A DNA stretch of 9,537 nt, from the NCBI GenBank assembly GCA_030039815.1, contig JASHUW010000630.1:1-9537 (forward strand). The letters are read 5' to 3'. A model generated the notes under the pieces. The model was not told where the DNA came from, searched no databases, and saw only the letters and a program-made list of their open reading frames with translations. The position numbers and the translations under genes are program-made. The stretch comes from Alphaproteobacteria bacterium (GTDB taxonomy: Bacteria > Pseudomonadota > Alphaproteobacteria > ATCC43930 > CGMCC-115725). Shown piece by piece: positions 1-8,673 of this stretch (the stretch's first letter is position 1; each line of letters starts with the position of its first letter).

Positions 1-16
1 CGGTCGCTCTGAGCCG

Positions 17-44
17 AAACGCCCCCGGACAACCGGGGGCGTTT
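17..44. terminator. Perfect 12-bp hairpin after ureG
   Basis: The arms AAACGCCCCCGG (17-28) and CCGGGGGCGTTT (33-44) are exact reverse complements around a 4-nt loop. The hairpin begins 15 nt beyond the ureG stop codon, where a Rho-independent terminator for the urease operon is expected. Read on the minus strand, the T-tract is only GTTT followed by C. Read on the plus strand it is GTTTT. The hairpin could therefore work in both directions and may also stop a converging transcript entering from the left edge. The stem is seen directly; termination is inferred. Confidence 0.8.
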
Positions 45-58
45 TGCTCTGCGTACCG

Positions 59-669
<611 letters not shown>

Positions 670-673
<4 letters not shown>

Positions 674-1344
674 GAGCGGAAGAGCCTTGTGTAAAGGGTT
701 TCGTGCGCCATCGAGGCGAGATCGAGCGCGAAGGTCGCCGAACCGAAATCGTGTCGGTCGCGCGTGATCGAGGCGGCGACGGCCGCCGCGACCACCGGCT
801 CCAGCGCGGCGAGAATGCGCTGACCGTCGCTCTGCCCGACAATCCCGAGCCGCAGTCCCGCCGACATGAGATTGGCGGCAAGCGCCTGGAGATACGCCGT
901 CAGCGTCGCCTCCAGGCTGGCACCGGCGCGCGCGGCGGCCGCGCCGAAGACTGCGGCATGGCAGTACCCATCGTCATTCGCGATGGCAGAGCCAGGGTTC
1001 CAGGCCGCACTATAGGCCGCCGCGAACGCACCACCCTGCTGGCTCGACTCGAGCGCCAGCTCGGCGGTCGCGCGATAGGCGACGCCGCGGCGGTTGATCT
1101 CGACGAACGCCGCATCGTCTCCGGCAGCAGCGGTGCGCCAGGCGTCGCGCAGGATGTCGGCATCGACCCGGCCGCTGCCCTGCGCGATCGTCGCCGCAAT
1201 CCAGGTTTGGAGCGTCGCGCGGTCGCGAACCGCGCCGTCGGCGGCAGCCGCCTCCAATCCGTGCGAGTAGCTGAACGCCCCGATCGGGAAGGCTGGCGAG
1301 GCCCAGGCCAACAGCCGGTAAAGTGCCGTCGCGTCAGTGCTCAT
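670..1344 (-). CDS. ureF: Urease accessory protein UreF
   Basis: UreF bridges UreD and UreG in the urease activation complex and is thought to gate UreG GTP hydrolysis and nickel transfer. With this start the all-helical protein has 224 residues. Family hallmarks are SPAFPIGAFSYSHGLE at residues 16-31, AGLRLGIVGQSDGQ at about 162-175, and the C-terminal SMAHETLYTRLFRS that ends the protein. I chose the ATG at 1342-1344 because the protein then begins just before the conserved ALYRLLAWASPAFP segment and overlaps ureE by only 11 nt. An upstream start at 1377 would add 11 unconserved residues and lengthen the overlap with the ureE His tail. The gene ends in an ATGA overlap with ureG. The Shine-Dalgarno is weak, consistent with coupled translation. 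Confidence 0.95.
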
Positions 1345-1801
1345 GATCGTGGCCGTGAGCATGATCCGTGCCGGCATAGGCGCCGGTCTCCGGATCGAAC
1401 GGCGCGCTCAAACGCGTCACCTTGCCGCCGAGCCCCTCGACCATGTCGGCGATGACATGGTCGTCGCGGATGCGCAGTCGCCCCTCCAGCGCCTGCACCG
1501 GCAGATGCCGGTTGCCGAGATGCCACGCCAGGCGCAGCAGCGCAGCCGGTCCGTCGGCTTCGATCTCGAGCACGCGCTCCGACGCGGCGCAGACGCGCAT
1601 ATAGGCGCCGTCGTCGAACTCCAGCCCGTCGCCGTCGGCCATGTGTTGCACGCGCGGCAGATCGAGCAGGAACGGGTTACCGCTGTCGGCGACGAGCCGT
1701 AGCCGCCGGCGATGCCGGTCGATAAAGGCCAGCGTGACGCGGTCGATCGCCGCCTCTTCCGGCCAGTGCCCCGCCTTATGAACCGCGATCGCCCGCCGCA
1801 T
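1334..1801 (-). CDS. ureE: Urease accessory nickel metallochaperone UreE
   Basis: UreE is the dimeric nickel carrier that hands Ni(II) to the UreDFG complex for urease activation. The core metal-site motif GNRHLPVQ is present, with its histidine at residue 102 counted from the GTG start (99 from the ATG). IRDDHVIADM follows it. The C-terminus is a short metal-binding tail, DHAHGHDHEH, with five histidines in alternating positions; Klebsiella-type UreE tails are longer. I prefer the ATG at 1799-1801, preceded by a GAG-type Shine-Dalgarno. A GTG at 1808-1810, one nucleotide after the ureC stop, would add three residues (158 in total) and cannot be excluded. The His-tail codons overlap the start of ureF. 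Family assignment is secure; only the start is uncertain. Confidence 0.93.
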   Translation of the reverse strand: MRRAIAVHKAGHWPEEAAIDRVTLAFIDRHRRRLRLVADSGNPFLLDLPRVQHMADGDGLEFDDGAYMRVCAASERVLEIEADGPAALLRLAWHLGNRHLPVQALEGRLRIRDDHVIADMVEGLGGKVTRLSAPFDPETGAYAGTDHAHGHDHEH

Positions 1802-1811
1802 GCCACTCACA

Positions 1812-3520
<1,709 letters not shown>

Positions 3521-3521
<1 letters not shown>

Positions 3522-3826
3522 CAGAGGCTCCCGTTGACCTTGCCGTTGAAGCCGACGACCCGGCGCGCACCGGCATAGGCGACGAGCCGCACCTCTCGGC
3601 TCTGACCCGGCTCGAAGCGGGTCGCCGTGCCCGCAGGGATGTCGAGCCGGAAGCCCCGGGCCTTCTCGCGGTCGAATTGGAGCGCGGTATTGGTCTCGTA
3701 AAAATGATAATGCGAGCCGACCTGGATCGGCCGGTCGCCGGTATTGGCGACGGTCAAGGTCACGGTCGGTCGGCCAGTGTTGAGCTCGATATCGCCGTCG
3801 GCGACGAGGATCTCACCGGGAATCAT
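3521..3826 (-). CDS. ureB: Urease subunit beta
   Basis: UreB is the small beta-stranded subunit that joins UreA and UreC in the (alpha-beta-gamma)3 urease trimer. The 101-residue protein begins MIPGEILVADGDIELN and contains the diagnostic GSHYHFYETN at residues 38-47, RLDIPAGTATRFEPG at 60-74 and GFNGKVNGSL at the end. The ATG at 3824-3826 overlaps the ureA stop as ATGA. The reading frame stays open upstream to 4147, but that extension only shadows ureA and shows no urease homology, so the internal ATG is correct. The beta subunit is separate from gamma, as in most proteobacteria and unlike the fused Helicobacter subunit. Confidence 0.98.
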
Positions 3827-4125
3827 CTTATCGGCTCGTGCACGGTGACGAGTTTGGTCCCGTCGGGGAAGGTCGCCTCGACCTGGATTTCGTGGATCAT
3901 CTCGGGAACCCCCTCCATGACCTGAGTACGCGAGAGCACCGTCCCGCCGTCGCGCATCAGCTCGGCGACGGTCTTGCCGTCGCGGGCGCCTTCGAGCACG
4001 TAGTCGGTGATGAGCGCCACCGCCTCGGGATAATTGAGCTTGACGCCCCGCTTCAGGCGGCGCTCGGCGACCATCGCGGCGACGGCGACGATCAATTTGT
4101 CCTTTTCGCGAGGTGTCAGATTCAT
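3823..4125 (-). CDS. ureA: Urease subunit gamma
   Basis: UreA is the gamma structural subunit of urease, a helical protein that packs against UreC in the trimeric holoenzyme. Its 100 residues are the canonical length. The N-terminal MNLTPREKDKLIV, the RGVKLNYPEAVALI stretch at 26-39 and the C-terminal VTVHEPIR are typical of the family. The start has the strongest ribosome site of the operon, fitting the high expression structural subunits need. It follows ureD after a 43-nt gap containing a small inverted repeat and overlaps ureB by four bases. Identification is secure. Confidence 0.98.
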   Translation of the reverse strand: MNLTPREKDKLIVAVAAMVAERRLKRGVKLNYPEAVALITDYVLEGARDGKTVAELMRDGGTVLSRTQVMEGVPEMIHEIQVEATFPDGTKLVTVHEPIR

Positions 4126-4137
4126 CCTCCCTCCCCC
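4126..4137 (-). promoter_or_regulatory. ureA: Strong ribosome binding site of ureA
   Basis: On the minus strand the twelve bases before the ureA ATG read GGGGGAGGGAGG, an uninterrupted purine run offering Shine-Dalgarno registers at several spacings; GGGGGAG lies about five bases from the start codon. The ureB, ureF and ureG starts have weak or no such site. This suggests ribosomes load mainly at ureA and again at ureC and are passed on by overlapping codons elsewhere. The motif is seen directly; relative strength is inferred. Confidence 0.7.
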
Positions 4138-4152
4138 AGGCCCCCATCTCTC

Positions 4153-4167
4153 GCCTAAAGCTTAGGC
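4153..4167. repeat. Inverted repeat between ureD and ureA
   Basis: GCCTAA (4153-4158) and TTAGGC (4162-4167) are exact reverse complements around a 3-nt centre AGC. The repeat lies immediately after the ureD stop codon, in the only sizeable gap of the urease operon. There is no T-tract, so it is unlikely to be a strong terminator. It could mark an mRNA processing or stabilising point that separates low-level accessory from high-level structural expression. Only the repeat itself is seen, and six-base arms can arise by chance. Confidence 0.4.
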
Positions 4168-4168
4168 A

Positions 4169-5014
4169 TCAAATGTGCCAAAGCCGCGGCAGAATCGGCG
4201 GCAATCCCATCGCCGCCGCCCGCAAATGGCAAGCGAGTTCGGCATAGGCGCGGCGCAATGCCATCGCATCGCCGAGCCAGCGCGCAACAAGGAGCCCGTT
4301 GACCGCGGTGACCGCGGCGCGCAAGCCCGTACCGGTGCAACGCTCTTGCACCGCTCGGGCCGCATCGACGAACGGGCGCGGCTCGCCGTTGCGCGGCGCG
4401 AAGACAAGCGTGGCGCAGGCCTCAGCGCCGGCAAAACACGCCGGGTTATCCATGATCGCGGCGACGTCATTTCCGACGTGCAGCGCGTCGCCCCAGATGA
4501 GCGCGCCGTCGCGCCGGACCTCCCAATCGTCGTGCAGCAGACCGGCCTGGAATCGCTCGCCCATCGCGAGCCGACCAAACACGATGATGCCGCCACCAAG
4601 GAAGCCGCCGTCGCCTCGTAGATCAATCCGGCTCGTTCGCCGCAGCCTCGCGCGGTCGAAAACAATCGTCTCCGGCGGCAGGAATTCGAGCCAGCCGCCG
4701 TCCTCAATGACGAGTGCCTGCTCGATCCGTGTCGTCGCGCCGGTCGAGCGATAGATTTTTTCGGCGGCGGACCCGGTGACATGCACCGCCGCGGCGCGAG
4801 CCACGGTCGCCGCGACCCCAATGCGATCTCCCGCGACCAACCCGCCCGATGTCGTCACCAGCACCGCGACAGGCACGTCGTCAGCCGCAGGCGTTGGAAA
4901 CAGGACGCGCAGCGGATGCCGCTCGTAAAGATGCGCGAGCCGGGTCTTGCCCTCGGCGACGGCGAAGCCGATCTCGGCGACGCCGTGAACGTTGCTGCCC
5001 GTCCGCGCGCTCAA
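4169..5014 (-). CDS. ureD: Urease accessory protein UreD
   Basis: UreD (UreH in some species) is the scaffold that binds apo-urease and recruits UreF and UreG for nickel insertion; a nickel tunnel is thought to pass through it. The 281-residue protein is a normal UreD. Hallmarks are TRLAHLYERHPLRVLFP at 24-40, TTSGGLVAGDR at 54-64, SAAEKIYRS at 82-90, LPPETIVFDRARLRR at 112-126 and the terminal LPRLWHI. The start is a TTG at 5012-5014 that overlaps the stop of the preceding gene as TTGA. No ATG or GTG occurs in frame before the conserved region, and only a weak CGGG-type ribosome site is visible. Translation is therefore probably coupled to the upstream amidohydrolase gene and kept low. Confidence 0.95.
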   Translation of the reverse strand: MSARTGSNVHGVAEIGFAVAEGKTRLAHLYERHPLRVLFPTPAADDVPVAVLVTTSGGLVAGDRIGVAATVARAAAVHVTGSAAEKIYRSTGATTRIEQALVIEDGGWLEFLPPETIVFDRARLRRTSRIDLRGDGGFLGGGIIVFGRLAMGERFQAGLLHDDWEVRRDGALIWGDALHVGNDVAAIMDNPACFAGAEACATLVFAPRNGEPRPFVDAARAVQERCTGTGLRAAVTAVNGLLVARWLGDAMALRRAYAELACHLRAAAMGLPPILPRLWHI

Positions 5015-6594
5015 TACCCGAGCGCAAGCCCGTCCTTGCGCGGCTCGGAGCCGCCGATCAGCACGCCGCGATCATGATCCATCCAGATCGCCTGGCAGCC
5101 ACCGACCGGCACCTTCATCACGTCGATCTCGTGACCGCGCCCCGCGAGGTCGGTTTTGACGGCCTCGGCGACCGTCGACTCAACCCGCAGCCGTCCGCGG
5201 AACGCGAAACTGCGCGGCGCCTCGGCCGCCTGCTGCGGATCGAGGCCGCAGTCCAGCATCTGGTGCGCGATATGCGCGTGGCCGACCGCCTGGTACTGGC
5301 CACCCATCACACCGTACGGCATCACCGCGCGCCCGTTCTTGGCGAGCATTGCCGGGATAATCGTGTGAAACGGACGCTTGTGCGGCGCAATGGCGTTGGG
5401 ATGCTTGGGGTCGGTGCGGAAGCTGGTGCCGCGATTGTGCAGCAGCACGCCGCTTTCCGGCGCCATGATCCCGGTGCCGAACGATGAGAACAGCGAGTTG
5501 ATGAACGACACCGCGTTACCGTCACGGTCAACCGCGCAGAGATAGACCGTATCAGTGTGCTCGGTGCCGCCGTTCCAATCCGGGCCCGGCATCGCGCGAT
5601 CCATTCGGATTTTCGCCCGCGCTTCTTTCACCCAGTCGTCGGAAAGGAAATAAGCGACGTCGACCGCGGCCTGCGCCGGATCGGCGATATGTTCGTCGCG
5701 CACGTAATAGGCTGCCTTGGTCGCCTCGGCGAAGAGATGGATGCGATCCGCTTCGCTCAACGAGCCACCGCCCATATCGAACCCTTCGAGCTGGCGCAGG
5801 ATCATCAGCGCCGCCAGCCCCTGCCCGTTCGGCGGACATTCGTAGACGTCGTAGCCGCGATAGGACGCATGGATCGGCTCGACCCATTCGCAGCGCTGCG
5901 CGGCGAAATCTTCCTCCTCGTGCAACCCGCCCAGCTCCTTGAGCCGCGCCAGGATGTCGCCCATGACCGACCCTTCGTAGAAACCGGCGCGCCCTTCGCG
6001 GCCGATCTTCCGCAGCGTCGCGGCCAATGCCGGATTGCGCATCCGGTCGCCGACGGCGGGCGGTTTGCCGCCCGGCAGCATGACCTTGGCGGTATACGGG
6101 TCTTGCAGCTTCCAAGCGTTGCGCTCCCAGTCCCAGGCGACGCGCGGGGTGACGCGATACCCTTCCTCCGCCGCTTGCGCCGCCGGCTCCAGCAGCTCGG
6201 CAAGCGGTTTTGACCCGTATCGCTCGTTGAGCTCGCACCACGCGTCGACCGCGCCGGGCAATGTCACCGCATGAGCCGTCTGGGTCGAAATCTGGTGGAT
6301 TTGCCGCTCGGCGTACCATTGCGCGCTGGCTGCCTTGGGCGCGCGGCCCGAGCCGTTGAGCGCCACCGGTAAGGCGCCGCCCTTCGAATACAGGCAAAAA
6401 CAATCGCCGCCGACGCCCGTACTTTGCGGCTCGACGACGCCCTGCATCGCGACCGCGGCGATCGCTGCGTCCATGGCGTTGCCGCCGTTGCGCAGCACAT
6501 CGAGGCCGGTCAGCGTCGCGCGTGGCGCCGAGGTGGCGACCATGCCGTTGGCCGCGACGGCCGCGGAGCGGCCCGGTACACTGAAATCACGCAT
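5011..6594 (-). CDS. Gamma-glutamyltransferase-family Ntn hydrolase, YwrD/HpxW-like
   Basis: This 527-residue protein belongs to the gamma-glutamyltransferase (GGT) family of self-cleaving Ntn amidohydrolases. Conserved blocks include LRNGGNAMDAAIAA at 34-47, GVGGDCFCLY at 60-69, TLPGAVDAW at 111-119, PPNGQG at 254-259, SSFGTGIMAPESGVLLHNR at 370-388, GVMGGQYQ at 428-435 and SEPRKDGLALGY at the end. The likely autocleavage and catalytic nucleophile is T349 in HTDTVYLCAVD, which would give subunits of about 348 and 179 residues. Two features depart from classical GGT. No signal peptide precedes the fold, so it should be cytoplasmic. The position of the substrate-binding arginine (R114 in E. 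coli) appears to be serine in LNGSGRAP. This pattern recalls YwrD and the oxamate amidohydrolase HpxW. The ATG at 6594 has a GAGG site; a start at 6759 would run into the divergent gene. It overlaps ureD by four bases. The family is sure; the substrate is not known. Confidence 0.9.
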   Translation of the reverse strand: MRDFSVPGRSAAVAANGMVATSAPRATLTGLDVLRNGGNAMDAAIAAVAMQGVVEPQSTGVGGDCFCLYSKGGALPVALNGSGRAPKAASAQWYAERQIHQISTQTAHAVTLPGAVDAWCELNERYGSKPLAELLEPAAQAAEEGYRVTPRVAWDWERNAWKLQDPYTAKVMLPGGKPPAVGDRMRNPALAATLRKIGREGRAGFYEGSVMGDILARLKELGGLHEEEDFAAQRCEWVEPIHASYRGYDVYECPPNGQGLAALMILRQLEGFDMGGGSLSEADRIHLFAEATKAAYYVRDEHIADPAQAAVDVAYFLSDDWVKEARAKIRMDRAMPGPDWNGGTEHTDTVYLCAVDRDGNAVSFINSLFSSFGTGIMAPESGVLLHNRGTSFRTDPKHPNAIAPHKRPFHTIIPAMLAKNGRAVMPYGVMGGQYQAVGHAHIAHQMLDCGLDPQQAAEAPRSFAFRGRLRVESTVAEAVKTDLAGRGHEIDVMKVPVGGCQAIWMDHDRGVLIGGSEPRKDGLALGY

Positions 6595-6716
6595 TCTGCC
6601 TCTCGTCCCTCCGCAACAATTTTCTGCCGTGCAATCCTGCCCGGCGGGCTTATCGCTTGTCGTCTTATCTTGCAACGCCCTAGGTTGCAGCCCAGCCAGG
6701 AGGGCGGGGAAGAAAA
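6595..6716. promoter_or_regulatory. Divergent promoter region, amidohydrolase-urease operon and MBL gene
   Basis: These 122 bases separate two divergent genes, so they should hold the promoter of the whole minus-strand operon as well as that of the plus-strand pair. On the minus strand a TTGCAA (6670-6675) is followed after 15 bases by GATAAG (6649-6654), a weak -35/-10-like pair. A second GATAAG lies at 6664-6669. An inverted repeat at 6671-6689 overlaps the candidate -35. On the plus strand AGGAGGG (6698-6704) and GGGGAAG (6706-6712) precede the ATG at 6717. Promoter calls by eye are tentative; the divergent layout itself is certain. Confidence 0.5.
6671..6689. repeat. Inverted repeat in the divergent intergenic region (possible operator)
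   Basis: TGCAAC (6671-6676) and GTTGCA (6684-6689) are exact reverse complements with a 7-base spacer, and the smaller palindrome CCTAGG lies off-centre between them. The position between divergent genes, overlapping the candidate minus-strand -35, suits a shared operator. No regulator gene is adjacent and I do not recognise the motif as that of a named family. Confidence 0.35.
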
Positions 6717-7745
6717 ATGGATGGCAGCTTGGAGTTCCCGGTCGCGACGCCTCCCGCACCGGGCGAAACGATCGCGATCGCGCCGGGCGTTTTCTGGCTG
6801 CGCATGCGGCTGCCTTTCGCGCTCAATCACATCAATTTGTGGCTACTGGAAGACGGGCCCGGCTGGACGATCGTCGATAGCGGCTACGCGCTCGACGAGA
6901 CGCGCGACGCCTGGCAGAGAATCTTCGCCGAGCGGCTCTACGGAAAGCCGGTGCGGCGAATCATCGTCACGCATTTCCATCCCGACCATATGGGGCTTGC
7001 GTCGTGGCTGGCCGAGCGCTGGAACGCGCCGCTGTGGACGACCGAGAAGGAGTATCTGCACGCGCGGATGATGGCGCAGGATGTCGGCGAGGCGTCCGCC
7101 GCCTCGCGACGCGATTTCGCCCGGCGCGCCGGGCTCGATGAGGAACTTTGCACGATTTTCGGCGAGCGCCAGGGTAATTACCGGCGCGGCGTCCCCGCCG
7201 TGGCGCCATCCTATCGCCGCATCGGCGACGGCACGACCATCGAGATCGGCGGGCGCGAATGGCGCGTCATTGTCGGCGAAGGCCATGCGCCGGAGCACGC
7301 CTGCCTGTTCTGCGCGGAAACCGGCGTGCTGATCGCCGGAGACCAAATCCTGCCGCGCATTTCGCCCAATATCAGCGTGCAGACCTACGAGCCCGAGGGC
7401 AACCCGCTGGCCCGCTACCTCGCATCGCTGAAGAAGCTGCGCGCCGCGCTGCCGCCCACCATCCTCGTGCTGCCGTCGCACAACCTGCCGTTCTACGGCG
7501 TGCACGAACGCATCGACGAGTTGGCCGCGCATCACGGCGCCCGCTGCGACGAGGTGATGGCGGCTTGCGTCCGGCCGACGAGCGCGGCGGATTTGCTGCC
7601 GGTGCTGTTCCGCCGCCTGCTCGATCGCCATCAGATGGGGTTCGCGCTTGGCGAGGCGCTGGCGCATTTGCATTATCTCGAGGGCCAAGGCGCCCTCTCC
7701 CAGGAAACCGGCAGCGACGGCGTCAACCGCTTCGCTGCACTGTAA
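6717..7745 (+). CDS. Metallo-beta-lactamase-fold hydrolase
   Basis: This 342-residue cytoplasmic protein has a complete MBL-fold metal site: THFHPDH at residues 85-91 (H86, H88, D90, H91), H190 in VGEGHAPEH, D209 in IAGDQI and H255 in LPSHNLPF. These are the ligands of a dinuclear zinc or iron centre as in glyoxalase II-like and LACTB2-like hydrolases. The C-terminal 70 or so residues are helical and resemble the winged-helix extension common in LACTB2-type proteins. No signal peptide is seen, which argues against a true beta-lactamase. The reaction is probably thioester, ester or phosphoester hydrolysis, but the substrate cannot be read from the sequence. The ATG follows AGGAGGG and GGGGAAG sites. 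It is divergent from the GGT-family gene and 24 nt upstream of a VOC gene, probably co-transcribed with it. Confidence 0.9.
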   Translation: MDGSLEFPVATPPAPGETIAIAPGVFWLRMRLPFALNHINLWLLEDGPGWTIVDSGYALDETRDAWQRIFAERLYGKPVRRIIVTHFHPDHMGLASWLAERWNAPLWTTEKEYLHARMMAQDVGEASAASRRDFARRAGLDEELCTIFGERQGNYRRGVPAVAPSYRRIGDGTTIEIGGREWRVIVGEGHAPEHACLFCAETGVLIAGDQILPRISPNISVQTYEPEGNPLARYLASLKKLRAALPPTILVLPSHNLPFYGVHERIDELAAHHGARCDEVMAACVRPTSAADLLPVLFRRLLDRHQMGFALGEALAHLHYLEGQGALSQETGSDGVNRFAAL

Positions 7746-7769
7746 TCAGCGAGCAGACGGAGAAACGGC

Positions 7770-8162
7770 ATGGCCCGCATCAATCACATCGCCTTGAAGG
7801 TCACCGATCTCGAAGCGGCGACGAAGTTTTACGAGAACGTCTACGGCTTCAAGCAGGTACGCACCGGCCGTTCGCGCGGCCACATCTCGCGCCACATGAC
7901 CGACGGCACCATCGACCTCGCGCTGATGATCTACGACAGCGAGGACGACGAGGAGGCGAAGCTCGTCGGCCCGGGGCCGGCGATCCATCATTTCGGCATC
8001 GAGGTCGATGACCACGAGGCGTTTGCCGCCAAGGTCGCCGCCAATGGCGGCAAGATCCTCTCGAAGCCCGGCGAGGTGCCGATCAAGTACCGCTCGCCTG
8101 ACGGCGTCATCGCCGAGGTCGTGCCGCTGGGCCGCTACGACAAGATGAAGGCGGCCGAATAA
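7770..8162 (+). CDS. VOC (glyoxalase/dioxygenase-fold) family protein
   Basis: This 130-residue protein is a single vicinal-oxygen-chelate domain built from two beta-alpha-beta-beta-beta repeats. The first strand INHIALKVTDLEAATKFY carries H6. The second repeat IHHFGIEVDDHEAF carries H73/H74. The final strand GVIAEVVPL carries E116, the expected glutamate ligand. This fits a metal-binding glyoxalase I-like, epimerase or lyase enzyme, but the substrate is unknown. The acidic insert DSEDDEEAKL at 56-65 lies between the repeats. GGAG at 7759-7762 is a good ribosome site seven bases before the ATG. The 24-nt distance from the MBL gene implies one transcript. The stop codon TAA is inside a hairpin shared with the converging DUF2721 gene. 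Confidence 0.88.
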   Translation: MARINHIALKVTDLEAATKFYENVYGFKQVRTGRSRGHISRHMTDGTIDLALMIYDSEDDEEAKLVGPGPAIHHFGIEVDDHEAFAAKVAANGGKILSKPGEVPIKYRSPDGVIAEVVPLGRYDKMKAAE

Positions 8163-8181
8163 CCCCTATTCGGGTGCCGCC
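8150..8181. terminator. Hairpin enclosing two convergent stop codons
   Basis: CCGAATA (8155-8161) and TATTCGG (8167-8173) pair exactly around the loop ACCCC. Outside a 3-base bulge (8174-8176), GGCGG (8150-8154) pairs with CCGCC (8177-8181). The TAA of the VOC gene and the TAG of the DUF2721 gene both lie in this structure, and only 3 nt separate the genes. No T-run follows on either strand, so it is not a classical intrinsic terminator. It may stabilise the 3' ends or limit read-through between opposing transcripts. The pairing is seen; the function is inferred. Confidence 0.5.
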
Positions 8182-8648
8182 ATCTTCTGGCCGGCGGCGA
8201 CCTCGGCGCGTACGCGCTGGCTCGCCATCAGCATCTCGGTGGCGAAGGCGACGATCGCCGCGAGCGTGCAGGCGATCGCCAGCCCGAACGTGACGTACAG
8301 CACCGTCGCGAGCGCCAGCCCGCCGGCTTCCCCGAGGAACAGAGCCAGCACCGTCGCGCAGGTCAGCGCGCCCGACACGGCAGCAAGCGCGACCGCCACG
8401 TCGAGGGCCAACGCGCGCCGCCGCAAATGCGTCAGCCGCAGCGCGAGGGCCATGGCCTCCGCCTCGTCAGCGGCGTCCATCAACTTGGCGAGCGCATCGA
8501 CCTGATCGGCAACGCGGGCATAGCGCGTCGAGAACACGTTCAGCAGCGTCGCAACGCCCGAGAGCAGAAATACCGGCGCCAGCGAAACCTGGATGATATG
8601 GACGATGGAAGCGATCGCGGCTGAAGCCGCTTCGGTTGCTCCGGGCAC
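8166..8648 (-). CDS. DUF2721 family membrane protein
   Basis: This 160-residue protein of unknown function matches the DUF2721 pattern. An N-terminal hydrophobic helix (about 11-38) contains IQVSLAPVFLLSGVATLLNV and is followed by the conserved TRYARVADQVDAL. A helical, charged stretch (about 46-78) with likely coiled-coil character follows. Two more membrane helices lie at about 79-106 and 110-138, with a short cytoplasmic-type tail. Three membrane segments predict an inner-membrane protein. The start is a GTG at 8646-8648 with a GAGAG site four bases upstream; no ATG is available before the first helix. It lies 25 nt after the CoA-transferase gene on the same strand, so the two may be co-transcribed, though no functional link is known. 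Confidence 0.87.
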   Translation of the reverse strand: MPGATEAASAAIASIVHIIQVSLAPVFLLSGVATLLNVFSTRYARVADQVDALAKLMDAADEAEAMALALRLTHLRRRALALDVAVALAAVSGALTCATVLALFLGEAGGLALATVLYVTFGLAIACTLAAIVAFATEMLMASQRVRAEVAAGQKMAAPE

Positions 8649-8673
8649 GTCGCTCTCGGCGCTCCCCGCCGCT

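Noticed and set aside
5011..6759. A longer amidohydrolase with an N-terminal extension starting at 6759.
   Set aside because: The extra 55 residues cover the divergent intergenic region and the start of the MBL gene. They include clustered Cys, Pro and Phe but no proper signal peptide, and a better-placed ATG with a GAGG site exists at 6594.
6717..7745. The MBL gene as an antibiotic-resistance beta-lactamase.
   Set aside because: It has no signal peptide and carries the THFHPDHMG motif with a LACTB2-like C-terminal extension, so a housekeeping-type hydrolase is far more likely.
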